A stretch of 64,000 nucleotides of DNA from Monosporascus cannonballus (lineage: Eukaryota > Ascomycota > Sordariomycetes > Xylariales), in assembly GCA_004154925.1 (NCBI GenBank), contig QJNS01000005.1:186001-250000 (forward strand). Direction: 5' to 3'. Shown here piece after piece: positions 36,106-48,103 of the stretch. Under the pieces are notes generated by a model that worked only from the letters and a program-made list of their open reading frames with translations, had not been told where the DNA came from and ran no database searches. A program made the translations under genes and the position numbers. The first letter of the stretch is position 1. Every line of letters begins with the position of its first letter.

Positions 36106-37614
36106 ATGGCGGCGACCCGCGATGCCCGAGGCGCAAACCAGGATGCCGGCAGTGGCAGAGGACCAGGCAGCGAGCCGCGATTGCTGTGGAATCCCGAGAA
36201 CGTCAAGGATGTCGCCGAATCCGTAGGCATCGGCAGCTTGGGCGACGAAGCCCTACGCACTCTGGCACAGGACGTCGAGTACCGGATCGGTCAGGTCATC
36301 GTCGAAGCCCTACGATTCATGCGCGCCGCCAAGCGCACTACTATGACCGTACAGGATATATCTCAGGCGCTGAAAGTCTTGGACGTGGAGCCGCTCTATG
36401 GGTACGATTCAACAAGACCGCTGCGATATGGCGAGGCGAGTTTAGGGCCGGGACAGCCGTTGTTCTACATCGAGGATGAGGAGGTGGATTTCGAGAAGTT
36501 GATCAATGCCCCACTGCCGAAGGTCCCCAGGGACATGAGTTTCACGGGTACGATCCATTATCTTGTCGGGAAGGCACGTTAAGACACGATTACTGACTGA
36601 GTATCTACAGCGCACTGGTTAGCCGTCGAAGGTGTCCAACCCTCCATCCCACAGAACCCATCCACGGCCGAACTGCGCGGCCAAGAACTAATCCCGAAGG
36701 GCCCCGGTGCTAATCCTACGCTTGCCGCGCTCGCCGGGCATGAGAACGCCACCATGAAGCCCGCAGTCAAGCATATCGTCAGCAAGGAACAGACGCTGTA
36801 CTTTGAGAAGATCCAGGCGGCGCTCTTGGACGACACCCCGGACGCAGAGGTACGGCGACTAAGAGAATCAGCGCTCGAGTCTGTCAGCACCGACCCCGGC
36901 ATCCACCAGCTCGTGCCATACTTCGTCAACTTCATCAGCCACGAAGTCACCCACCACAACGACGACGTCTTCGTGCTGCGCCAGATGATGGAACTCACCG
37001 GTGCCCTGATCCAGAGCCCGCACGTGTTCCTCGACCCCTACGCGTCTCCACTGTCCGCGCCCGTCCTTACATGTCTGTTTGGTCGCAAGCTGGGCCCGGC
37101 CGATGGCATAGACGCGATCCAGGAGCAATACCGGCTTAGGGAGTTTGCTGCTAGCCTGATCGGCCAGATCGCCAAGAAGTACTCCCCCAGCAATAAGCTC
37201 CTGCGGCCCAAGCTCACGCGGTCCTGCCTGAAGTACTTCCTCGACCCAATGGCCCCCTCATCCGTCTGGTACGGCGCCATCCTCGGTGTGCTGGCAGCGG
37301 GCGGCCCCGAGGCGGTGCGGATCCTCGTGCTCCCCAACCTGAAGGATTTCGAATCGTCCATGCTAGCGCCTCTGCGAGAGAAGGGTGATGCCACCGAGTT
37401 CGACGTGCTGGTGGGCGGTATCCTGAAGGCCGCCAAATCGTTAGCCGGCGATGACCATCCGATGCAGAACGGTGTCAACGGCGATGGCCAGGCGAGCGAG
37501 CGGGAGGCCCAAGAGCTCAAGGCTTTCGTGGGGGAGATCATCGGCGAGAGAATTGCGAGGCTTGGCGACCGGCGGCTGAACCAGGCAGTGTTGGACGCGA
37601 GAAGCTTTCAGTAG
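36106..37614 (+). CDS. TAF6: Transcription initiation factor TFIID subunit 6 (TAF6)
   Basis: Histone-fold subunit shared by TFIID and SAGA; it pairs with TAF9 in the nucleus. Two exons, 36106-36547 and 36611-37614, with a 63-nt GT-AG intron in phase 1; 481 residues. The histone fold is at residues about 27-96 ([20 protein letters not shown]...[20 protein letters not shown]...[16 protein letters not shown]). The typical linker follows ([36 protein letters not shown]). From about residue 210 to 420 is the TAF6 C-terminal HEAT-repeat domain ([43 protein letters not shown]). The intron lies in the same conserved spot just before the HWLAVEG motif. The family length is about 450-500 residues. It looks intact. 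Confidence 0.95.
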
Positions 37615-38594
37615 CGACTAGCACCTACCCACGGCCTCCTCTCGACCGAGCAACCCTAGAGGTGGGCGAGACACTCCTGGAGGAAGCTAGTTCCGTTCAC
37701 GAGCATGGCAGGATACCAGTCTCAAAGCCGCTCCCGGCAATGATAGGAATGGAACCATGGTGGATCGCGGGGTGTACATGGCAAGGAAGGGAAAGGGATG
37801 CTGGATGACAGGTGTTCGGAGTACGCATTGGGAAAATACCCCCGAGGCGAATGGCGTTAGGAGGCTGCATTTCATGCTTACAGAGACGCTCATCATATTA
37901 TTATAGACGTCGGCTTCGGAGGCAGAGCTTGGATTTACAGGTCCCACACACAGAACAACGCATACGTATATTAGGACATTCAGGAACCCGAAAGGTAACT
38001 TCAAGGTATGATCTTCTACTTGGTCGCTTGACCTAGAAAATTACGTGATTAGCAGCTGCTCGAGCAGGCAGGGTTGAGCTCGGGTGCCACTTTGGTTTAA
38101 TGGTTGGCACAGCTTCGTATTGTCTACCAGTCTAAGCGCTGTGTCGGTTGGCGATGAGCGCCGAAGCCAATCTCGAGTGACGTCTTACTGAAGTAAGAGC
38201 TCGGCGAACAGGAGACGGAGTATGGACCCGTCATCATCTTACGTGATCTGGGTAGCGGATATAATATGAATCCCGGGGCCAGGGCAAGCACAACATAGCC
38301 CTGTAGCCCTGTGACGACAGGTTACCGACCATCCTTCCGTAGATGCACGAAAGAAATGGGTAGAAAACACGAATGCCGACTTATCTCCACCATCCGGCCC
38401 CTATCCACCATCCAGCCCCTATCCTATCGTATTGCACTACGGGTTGTGGCGAGTTATAATCGGGAGAGATAATGTATACATACAGGTTGTGGCGGGTTGA
38501 TACTTGATAATTGTGGGTCACAGCCGGAAGAACCAGGAGGAGGGGGACGGGGATGAACAGCTTATATATATAAGCAGAGGCTCTCACCGAAAAG

Positions 38595-38634
<40 letters not shown>

Positions 38635-38997
38635 TGTTTCACTCGATTTCTTACCAGCCTAGCTTAGCAGGAATAAAGGCTCTCTTCATGCATTTCCCAC
38701 TCCGTGACCGACTCCACTCGTTTTCCGACGAATCAACTAACCAGCCATCCTCGTCACTAAACAAACATGAAGCTGCTCTCGGGTGTTCGAAACTGGTGGG
38801 AGGAACAGCTGGCCGCCCCTCATCCCACGTCGATGCCAGCCGCCCAGCAGAAGACGCGAATACCGATGTGTCCCTGCTACTACTGCTTCAACGGCGAAGA
38901 ACACCCCACGCCGCGCCAGCGGAAGACCAAGACGCGGCGGCGGCGGCAGTCCCGATCCCTATACCTTCTCCAATCCACCATCTCCAGTTACGGCAGC
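37615..38997. other. 3' region between convergent TAF6 and SDH3
   Basis: It contains the 3' sides of both genes and a dinucleotide microsatellite (38598-38630). A plus-strand frame 38767-39156 that enters the SDH3 3' end is listed separately. Confidence 0.4.
38598..38630. repeat. (AT)n microsatellite
   Basis: Sixteen uninterrupted AT/TA units. Likely polymorphic; no function inferred. Confidence 0.9.
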
Positions 38998-39156
38998 CTA
39001 GTACAGGAAAGAGACGGCCAGGGCGCTGACCAGGCTGGCGCCCCAGATGATCCAGCCGCCCTTCTTGATGGTGGCCTTGCTGTAGCCGATGCCAAGGTCC
39101 CAGACGAGGTGGCGCGTGCCGTTGAAGGCGTGGAAGAGGAACGGCCACGAGATTAG
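38767..39156 (+). CDS. Doubtful small ORF, antisense to the SDH3 3' end
   Basis: 130 codons from a good ATG context (aaacaaacATGAAG). The first 60 residues include a CPCYYC pair and a basic RQRKTKTRRRRQ stretch. From 38998 on, the frame runs antisense through the SDH3 coding region, where composition alone can keep a frame open. It may be a real small gene whose 3' part overlaps SDH3, or it may be chance. There is no recognisable domain. Confidence 0.25.
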   Translation: MKLLSGVRNWWEEQLAAPHPTSMPAAQQKTRIPMCPCYYCFNGEEHPTPRQRKTKTRRRRQSRSLYLLQSTISSYGSLVQERDGQGADQAGAPDDPAALLDGGLAVADAKVPDEVARAVEGVEEERPRD

Positions 39157-39789
39157 GAACTTGGCGCCGGCCTTGACGGCGTAGGGCAGGGAGCCCGCGG
39201 CCGCCGCCAGCGACGCCGACTCCAGGTGCCAGCCCGTCAGCGGCGCCGCCAGGTACGCCAGCGTGTACAGGTACAGCCCGCTGGCGAACATCCCCCCCGT
39301 TATGCGCGTCCAGACCGAGGCCCCCAGCCAGGTCTGCGAGTAGTCGTACGTCGTCAGATGCGGGCTCAGGGGCCGCTGGCGCCGCTGGGCCGCCAGCAGG
39401 GAGTGTGCGTCGTCTTGGGTGATCTTCTGGGTCGCCGCGCCTCTGCTTTTGTCAGCAAGGTGTTTGGTCAGTGTGGCTTCATCTAGTGTGCTTAGGCGAA
39501 CAGAGCAGGAACCGATTGCTGTCGGACATGGGATGAGTGTGTGTGGAATGGGTAGGCGTACCGGGTCTGCTGTGTAACGGCATTGGTGGTCGCGAGCGCA
39601 AGGCGGGGCAGGTTCTGGGAGAAGAAGGCGTTGGGGGTCTTGGCCGCTGCTATTCATTGTATTAGATCCCGCTTGCTATATTTCGGAGCCTCATAGCTCT
39701 CTCTAGCCGGATCGCCTGCGAGTCCGTGGTCGTTCCCGAAATTACTCACACTGGCGCACGGCGCGGAGGCCGAGTCGTTGAGCGTTCAT
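38998..39789 (-). CDS. SDH3: Succinate dehydrogenase cytochrome b560 subunit, mitochondrial
   Basis: Membrane anchor of respiratory complex II that binds heme b and forms part of the ubiquinone site. Three exons, 39750-39789, 39562-39646 and 38998-39442, with introns of 103 and 119 nt, GT-AG and in phase; 189 residues. The short first exon and second exon encode the Arg/Ala-rich mitochondrial presequence. The third carries the Sdh_cyt domain: RPLSPHLTTYDY (quinone-site signature near residue 70), three hydrophobic spans, and HAFNGTRHLVWDLG, which contains the heme-ligand histidine. The C-terminus SALAVSFLY is typical. This subunit is one of the targets of SDHI fungicides. All key residues seen here are normal for the family. 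Confidence 0.95.
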
Positions 39790-41023
39790 GATTAATAAAA
39801 CCCAGTCCCCCTTTGCTTATACCGTATAGACGTTGAAAGGCGTGTGTGGATGGATGGTCGGTGGTGCTGTCGAGGCTGTCAATGCGGACGGCTATCACAT
39901 TATCCGGATGGGGGAATTTAACGGATGGACGGTTCGGTTGGGTGTCGATGCGCTCATAGAAGTTCGTTCGCCAATTGAAAAAAACGGGCCGGAAGCAAAT
40001 CGATCGCCTCGGCATACCGGAACCAATAAGAAGCTACACGATTACAACGGCCCCGCCCCTTCGAGCCAGATCACGTGATGGGATTCATGGCCCGTGCTCT
40101 CGACCTCGTCAAAAAACCTTGTCCAGAAATTCACGGGCCTTGTCTGCTTTCTTTCTTTCCTCTCAAGATAGCAAGAGCGCCTCGACCGCCGGCGTTCCCC
40201 GATATGGATGCCGCGCGAGGTCACAGCGGCTTTGGTCGCATGGGGTGCTCGAGAGTAAACATTCTTGGGAAAGAGGGATCCGTCGTTAATCTCGACGTCG
40301 AGCTTTTCCGTCTCGGCGCCGTTTCATTTTGAGATCTACATTTATCCTTCGTAGCAAGTAGCTGCTGTTTGGGTCTGTCGACCGCCAGAGCCGCGCAGAC
40401 GTCGTCCACGCCACCAGGTAATCTTTGAACGTCCTGATTAAGACGGGCGATTTCGACGGATGAACGCATTATTCAGCTGGTGGTTACCAAAGCTTTGACC
40501 CAGGTCTATCAGGCCACCGACAACAGCTTGAATTTTCTGTAGGGAAGAGATGATACGGGGCTTACAGAGATCTAAGGGGCTGTCTTATCCATCTTCCCCC
40601 TCCTTGGGCTTTTGTATGTGGAGATTCTAATGCTGCATGACCTGGGAGGCTCACAGGAGATGTTCCTCTCAGTTACCGGCCTCGGGTGCCTAATGTGAAT
40701 TCAACCGCTCGGATATCAACGCTATGTTAATGCTAAATGGCAAGCACCCCGTCGGCAGATTATTACATTCCCTGAAAGCTAGGTTTCGCGGCAGCGAGAT
40801 TCTGATCGAACCGGCGGTTACACGCGCGGGACAGATCTCCATATGCGTGCGCTCCCAGGGGAATAGGGGCCGCTTAACTTAGGGTACGCTATGAATTCGC
40901 CTCACGGTGATTGATAGGGGTTGTAAACATTATGCCACAACAGGTTTTGCGGTCTTGCACGTTGATTACGCATAGTTATGGGATATCTCAGATAGACGCC
41001 CGTTTCTTTTCTGAGGTTCCTAT
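39790..41023. other. Intergenic, about 1.2 kb
   Basis: This is the region upstream of SDH3 (minus) and downstream of the PTH11-like gene (minus). Two overlapping short frames (plus 40078-40332, minus 40221-40469) are open but have no domain. I do not call them. Confidence 0.4.
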
Positions 41024-42502
41024 CTATGGCAGTTGGTTCTCTCGTCGCCAAGGATGTTGGAGGCTACGCATGTCTTGGGGAGGGTTGTGCTCGTAGTCTA
41101 CTGTGGCCACGAAGCTCGTGGTACGAAGGATGTGGGCCCCCTCGGGCCCAGCCACAACCCCCTGATCAGCCTGCTGCGCGCCCGCGACGTTCGTAATGTT
41201 AACGAGGCTTAGCTTATTATCGTCGCTGATGTGCCGGTAGTGCCGCGGGCCCCCGGGGGTCGCGACTGCGAGACCCGGCCAGCTGTCCCTGGACCTCCTG
41301 CGGGTCCCACGCGTAACCGTGTCTGCCCGGGACATCAGCGACGACAGCCAGCCGGGAACCTTGAGGCCGGCGAAGGCCTTGGGCACGGCCGGTATGGAGA
41401 AGACCAGGATCCCGCAGGCCAGCTCGGCGCTGGCCCAGAGCGCGACGGAGGAGAAGTGGTACGTCATGTCGTCTGAGCGGAGCCAGCCGGTCGCGGCCTG
41501 TATCCGACAGGCCGCGCTGACGCAGGCTCTGTGTCCTTTTCATCAGCATGCGTTGGGAGTTATATAGGGGAATCGGACGCGTTCGCACATACACTATTCC
41601 TATAGCGAAGATAAGAGAAATACCGGCTCTCTTCCTGCCCGACATCTGCAGATCCCATATGACCTTCTGTGGCAGAGCCAGGATCACCATGTCGACGACG
41701 AGGTTGATGACGGCGGTCGTGAGGTTGATCAGCCGGATATCCATGCAGGTCCCGGGGACCGTCTTGTCCCAGTTCCGCCTGTACGGCCTGCACGCCAGGT
41801 TCGTCAGGATAATGGCCGTAAGGTAGAAGACCATGTTAATGGCAATCACGGCCTGGCAGGCCCAGTAGAAGCCGTTGCGCGAATGACGCGGGACGAAGAC
41901 GCGGATCCATTCCCAGAGGATCGCCCATTTCATCAGTAGCATGCCGGACCCGTAGAAAGAGGTCCCGATGAAGCAGACCTAGCAATGTCAGAGGATGACC
42001 ATGACAAGTGTCGGCGTATGTGGGGCTCACATAGAGATAGGCGGTCATGTCCCCCGCCCGTATATTCCACTGATGGACGAAGATACCCGGTCCACCAAGG
42101 ATTCGGCGCAGCGATCCCGTTGCTACCAATACGAAAAACACCTATGACAGGTTAGTGATTCGTCTCGCTTCAACGACCGATCTCTACATTTTCGCATACA
42201 TATGCAGGGATCACCAGATCTAACGGGTTAGCATAGTCCTTGTCGCAACTCAAGTACCGCCGGGGACACTTACAGTCGCCGAGATGGGTACTCTTCACGA
42301 CGAAGAACCGCGCATATATACGGATCGCAAGGAATACGGTCGCTAAGATCAAGCAAGTGAAAAGAGCGCCCAGCGCCATGGCGCTTCTGTTCGGGGGGTT
42401 ATCGAAGTCGGGTACAACCCCCTCTGGCGGCGGAAGAGCCGGCCCATCGAGGACGTCTTGTAGCCGGCTCGGCGGGATAGCCGAGAAGTCGAGGTTGGAC
42501 AT
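41024..42502 (-). CDS. PTH11-like rhodopsin-fold integral membrane protein
   Basis: Seven-span protein of the fungal rhodopsin-domain/PTH11-related group. Some members act as surface-sensing GPCR-like receptors; the ligand here is unknown. Five exons: 42274-42502, 42200-42219 (only 20 nt), 42031-42141, 41593-41978 and 41024-41528. Introns of 54, 58, 52 and 64 nt are all GT-AG with consistent phase; 416 residues. The 20-nt exon encodes LVIPAY and completes the second span (GDYLVIPAYVFFVLV). Later landmarks typical of the family are FVHQWNIR, a WAILWEWIRVF segment, NLACRPYRRNWD with the conserved Cys, VDMVILALPQKVIWDLQM, IGIVACVSAACRIQA, and the final span around FSSVALWASAELACGILVFSIP. The last 90 residues are a hydrophilic cytosolic tail. 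The N-terminus lacks a CFEM domain. Confidence 0.85.
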
Positions 42503-43965
42503 TGCGCAATTGTAAGGCTATTAGCCGCCTCGTAGCGATGTAGAGAGAGAGGGAGCATTCAGGGTCAATTAAGTCGCGCGACCCTAGCGGAAGAAGGGGA
42601 ATTTAATATACTTCCTCCCAAGGTGACATCAGAGTCAGCCCTGCGAAGCAACATGGTTCTGTGGTGTAGCGTAGGAATTTTTTAACATAGCGAGGTAGCA
42701 CTGTCAGCTCGTTTCGGGTCTCACCCACGCATCGGGGCTACACAGCAAGGAGTGGCAGCGTGCAGTCATCGCATTGGGGGCGCCTTCGATGCAACTCCGA
42801 GTCCGCAGGGAGCATTGCATCGAATGATCCAGCATTTATGGCGAACAGCCTCCAATCATTCGCCGTTGCGGCAGATGCGGGGTCTTAGAAATCCTCAGCC
42901 ATCCCTAAGTTAGTTCTTACTCCCCCTCCGCCAGTTGCGGAACCAGTTAGACTGAATATAAGCGCACTGGCTGCGTGCATAGAGCTGTGCTGCATGGTCG
43001 CAAATGGGGCTAAGTCACAACGTCTGATTTGGCGCAGATCTTAGAGTGCAGATCTCCAAGATAAGTTTGTCTAAATATAGAGAACCCGACTTAAGGAGCA
43101 CGGGCTTGGCGCGGGATCGTCTCCCCGCTTATAGCCTAGTGGTTCTGTGTAAAGAGGCATCACCAACTCCGCAGGTTAAACAGGCGTTGGCCTCAGAGTT
43201 CCTGAGAGAACTTCCTAAGGAGACTTGTGCACGGTAGGGTCGGGCCGCCTTTGAGCCCGTCCAAGCATCGATATTTCTGGACTACCCCACACAATTTAAG
43301 TTAGGTCTTGGATCATCGCAAAACGGGAGCCATTGTCAGCATCTAGATAAAGCAGAGCACACTAGCGCTTACCTAATTTGTAGTTCACGTCCTTCCTAAA
43401 GAGTGTTTAGTATTAGCGAAGGATTTAGAGGCAATCCACTGGGGTACATACAAAGTTGAATGTGTTGAGATTCTTGCAAGTAGATCGCGAGACAGGGGTG
43501 CTATGTATCTTGAGCCGAATACCAATCTTGGCACATTAGGCGGGACGACATGGCGACAATGATTACTGTAAAGCAAGAGGTGGATACTACATGTAAAGAA
43601 GGATGACCAGTCGTCCACACAGCCGTCAGAGGAAAGCCATAGGGACGCATACCCTCACCAGGGGAAATCGCAAAGATGAACAGGACAGTACCAGCGCAAT
43701 TCTTTCGTCCATCATTTCCACGCGATATACTGGCAACATATTCCAGACTTAGTCATCCTACTTATCCTCGAAGTTCTCGAGAAAAGGCACTCGTAGAGTC
43801 CATTTTCTAGGGACGCGTGTACCTAGGTATTTAGACCCTAGCTTGACGTTTAAGTTTTGGCCCGCAATTTTACGGGCCGCTATTCCCGCAGTGCCCCCTT
43901 TCCTTGACCCACAAGCTCGGAGAGCCACAACGGGGCTTCCCGACCCGGGTCCTGACCCACGATAG
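42503..43965. other. Intergenic up to the transposon insertion
   Basis: It holds the promoter of the PTH11-like gene near 42503-42700. Nothing else is supported. Base composition is normal up to the TA dinucleotide at 43966-43967, where the transposon begins. Confidence 0.45.
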
Positions 43966-44291
43966 TACCGTATTAACCCTCGAAATTCGTTAAAAGCTAA
44001 CGGCTTGGCGCCAAGGGTGGCAACATGTTATTTCCAACGCCACCCATACAAATTGTGTGTGGATTCTTTGCCACCCAATGGCACCCAATGTCCCTTGAAG
44101 CTTCCTGTTGCTTTTCCTATCGCTTTGCAAAGTGTTATAAGCGATATCATAATGATTATTGTGGTATTAAAATAACTATCTATATAACTGCAGCTAGTTC
44201 TTCCTAAATAACACTCTTTTCCTACGCCTTAAGGACCTTAACTAAGTTATTCTTCTTCCTAGCTAGCTTTAAGCCATTAACTTTGTATACT

Positions 44292-44709
44292 TGTTACAGG
44301 AACAGGGGTTCCTGTCCCCAAGAGACCAACCCTTAAGGCCTAGCGTGGGCCTGTCACGGCTAAACTTCGGACAGGAGGGCTTGGCCTCATAAGTGATCTA
44401 AGTGATTTAGGTGATTTGGGACTAAATTATATAAATTACATAGATCCACGATACATTTATTTTGAGGAATTGGGATATATAGTAAATCGGATTTTTATAT
44501 AAATAACACCTATTTAGTTTCGCTCCTTAGTTATTAATCTAAGCTTTTAATCAAAGGTAACCGTATTATTCTCTGATTAAAAAAAGAATACCTTAAAATC
44601 TTTTTAACGAACATATTAAATTATTTTTCGTTTTATTATTACCTGCAAATCAAAACCTTTTTCGGATATTATTTATATTTCCAGGTAAATATATAACAGG
44701 TTCGTTATA
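44292..44709 (+). repeat. 5' LTR of the nested gypsy element
   Basis: 418 bp, starting TGTTACAGG and ending GTTATA (originally probably ...TTACA). The outer part keeps C/G bases that the 3' LTR has lost, while the inner part is heavily changed to A/T. Confidence 0.92.
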
Positions 44710-46026
44710 TTTTAATAATTTTTTAATTAATAGCCGATAAATAATTTACCGCCTAGTTAAAATATAAGTTTTTTTAAATTTAATATAAACGATAATATAG
44801 GACGACGTTCAGAAAATAAATAATATATACGATTTCCGTTATTAGCTAGTAAAATATTATTAATAAGATTTAACGATTTATTTCCGATTAAAAAAGTTTT
44901 TTAATTAATTAATAATATGGTACCCCTTATTACTTAATCTTAAGGAAGCCCGTTATCCTTGTAACCTAGATAATAATTTACCTCGGCCCCTAAGGATATT
45001 ATTAAAGTTTAGGAAAAGGAATTAGAAAAGGAAGCGGCTAAGAAAAAGGTTAAAAAAAATATAGGGCCGAAAACCAGAAAAAAGAACTTATTATAAAGGA
45101 AAAATTAAGTGCCCTAATAATAAAAGTCCAAACCCTGAAAAAAGAGAATATTTGGTTTATAAAAGGAAAAAAACCAGTTTTCCCTTAGTTTGGCTCCCCC
45201 AAAAGGCGAAACCAAGGGGCCGGCTACCGACCTTTTTCGCTAGACCTAAGGCGAACGCAAGAAAAAACCCCGACCCTGCTATTGTTCGGCGTAATTCGGA
45301 TACGGGAAGGAATTATTCCACCCCTTGGTTATTATGGAATGTTAAACGTTAAAGGCTATAAGCCAATTTCCCCCAAGCCTTATGACGGATCAGAAAATTT
45401 TGACGGATTTTTGGTTTAAGTAAGGTTTTACCTTAAGTTTTATGAAAATTTTTTGCTGGAAAAATATCAAAAAGTAATGGTTATCTTTTAGTTATTAATC
45501 GGACGAATTTGTTTATGATTCGAATTTATTTTAACGGATTACTTTAAAAAATACTTAAAGAAATCTTCGGATTTTATTAATTATATTTTTAACGATTACG
45601 AAAATTTCGAAAAAAAAAAATATGTATTTTATTTGGAAATTTAAATAAAAAATAATATATAATTAAGTAATTTTATTTCCTTTGTTAAATTAAGTTAATA
45701 TCCGAATATATAATTAATTTTAATTATTTAACTATTATTTTAAATTTACCAAAAAGCGCGTTATTTTATCTTTATTACGATAGCTTAAAGCCTTAAATTA
45801 AAAACGAATTATATATGGAACTTAAGATTAGATTTTTTGCAAAATATATAAATAAGGTTATTATTGCCGACCGACAAACTTTTAATTAATACTTCGAAAA
45901 AAAAGGAACCGGCAGACGAAATAACGATAAAAGCTTTAGTAACCGAACTAGGAAAATAAGGGTAAGCCTTAGAAAAAAACGAGTTCCGTTTCGAAAGAGC
46001 CCAAGAAAAACAAGTTCAAAATAAAG

Positions 46027-46068
46027 TGTTTTAATTGTGGCAGAAAGGGGCATTTCAAGAATGAATAT
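46027..46068 (+). pseudogene. Gag CCHC zinc knuckle remnant
   Basis: CFNCGRKGHFKNE followed by Tyr where the fourth ligand Cys is expected (TGT to TAT). Spacing C-x2-C-x4-H-x4-(C) identifies a retrotransposon nucleocapsid. Confidence 0.8.
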
Positions 46069-48064
46069 CGTTTTTCCGCCAAGAAGAATTCCAAAAAAAG
46101 GAAGAATCCTTTAACCTCAGAAAAAAGCTAAAACGGCTAAATAAGAAACCGATAATAAGGTAAAAAAGGAAAAAAAAATTAGCTTAATTTTTTTCCAGTT
46201 AGAATTTATTATTGCCATAATTATTTAAATCCAGAACGATAACCTAAAGTACGAGGATTATCTTATTTGCTAGGACTTTAAGGTTAAAATCTGTAAGTAC
46301 CATTTAAGATAAACGGTTTCCAGAATAACTATAGGGTTAAGATGCCAATACTATTTTAACTCCCAAAAGTATAAGATATATATAAAGGACGGTTAATTTC
46401 GACCAAATATTAATAATTATAAATAATTATTTCCAAAACTTTATAAATTTTTAAAATATATTATTTATCAGAAAATACCGTCGGTAAACCCTTATAACTT
46501 ATTATATTTTACTATTTGCTATCAGGATAATTATTTTATTTATTTTAAAACCAAAGAAAATAATAACTTTTGGCCTAAATGGAATAATAAAATTTTTACC
46601 GAATTAAACGATAAATGCTAATATATTCAGATTTCTCGATAGCCAAAATACCTTAAGTTTTGTTATTTATATCCCGAGTTAAAACGGAGTTAAAAGGCTA
46701 TATCGCAAAGATACCTGTATTACTTCCCGATATTTTGCATTTAATATAAGCTCTTAAATATAAAAATACCTCCCCCGGAAATTTACCTTTTTAACCTTAT
46801 AACCCGGAAAGCCCAAAACCTAAGGATAAACCAGAAAAAGGCTATTACCTGCAGATGCCAGTACGGCCGAAAAAAATGGTATAAATATATAAACGATTAT
46901 TGTATTAGGTACGCCGCCAGAAAAACCCGAAAATAGAAACGTTTTTTAATAACCAAATTATATTAATCAAAAAACGATAAAGGTTTTCGAAACTAAGGTA
47001 TCGAAAAGTCCCAACCAATAAGACCTTATATGAAATAACGAAAGAAACGCGTAGCCAGATAAAGATTTCCTTCCGATATAAAAGTAAGATATTTAAGGCC
47101 ATAATTAATTCCGGAATAAAAAGTAATTTTATTTCCCCCGTAACGGCAAAAAAACATTAGATTCCTTGGAAATATAAGTTAAAGTCCTACAAATTGCGTA
47201 CGGTAAATAATAATTTGTTTACGTATAAAGAAAAACGAGTTTTTCGAAAAACGGAGGAATTCCTAATATAAATTTAAGGATATTAAAAATATGTTTTATT
47301 AAATATTGCTAATATTTCCGGATATAATATTATCCTAGGAATATTTTGGTTTTATTCCAATAACTTACGGATTAATTGGAAAAAACGAACGTTTTCCTAG
47401 AACGAAATACTAGATAAAAATGATTAAGAAATTTATTATATTATTAAGGAAGTACGGGTTCTTAATTAGATCTTTACGGTACCTCCGGAATACCAAGGAT
47501 TTAAAAAATTATTTAAAAATAAAGAAAATTACGAATTACCGCCATATGGTTAATAAGACCACCGGATACCTATTAAAAAAAGATATTATCCTAAGCTTTA
47601 TAAAATTTATTATATAAACCCAGAAAAATTAAAAGCTTTATAAAAAAGTATATAATTAAATTTGAAAAAAATATATTTAATTTTTTAATTTCTTTGCTGG
47701 ATATCTAGTTTTTATAATACCAAAAACCAAGGATAATAAATAAAGGATTAATAAGGACGGAAACCTTATTTATCGAAAAGTAATTAATTATAAATAATTA
47801 AATAATATTACGATTAAAAACGGATATCCCTTAATTTTCATAAATACTTTAAAGGAAAATGCTAACAAAACCAAATGGTTTACGGCGTTTAATTTTCGTA
47901 ATAGCTATTACCGTATCCGAATGGCCAAAGGAAAAAAATGGAAAACGGCATTTAGAATAATATATGGACTTTATAAATACCGAATAATGCCCATGGGATT
48001 TATTAATATTCCCGCCAGTTTCCAAAATTTGGTCATAATTACTTTACGATAATATCTGGACAGA

Positions 48065-48103
48065 TTCGTGTTCGTTTACCTCGACGATATCCTTATTTAC
48101 TCC
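48065..48103 (+). pseudogene. Reverse transcriptase catalytic box remnant
   Basis: FVFVYLDDILIYS is the classic gypsy RT motif with both catalytic aspartates. The surrounding frame is broken by stop codons. Confidence 0.88.

Noticed and set aside
38085..38150. tRNA-like segment (TTTAATGGTTGGCAC)
   Set aside because: It resembles a tRNA D-arm only; no anticodon arm or T-arm follows.
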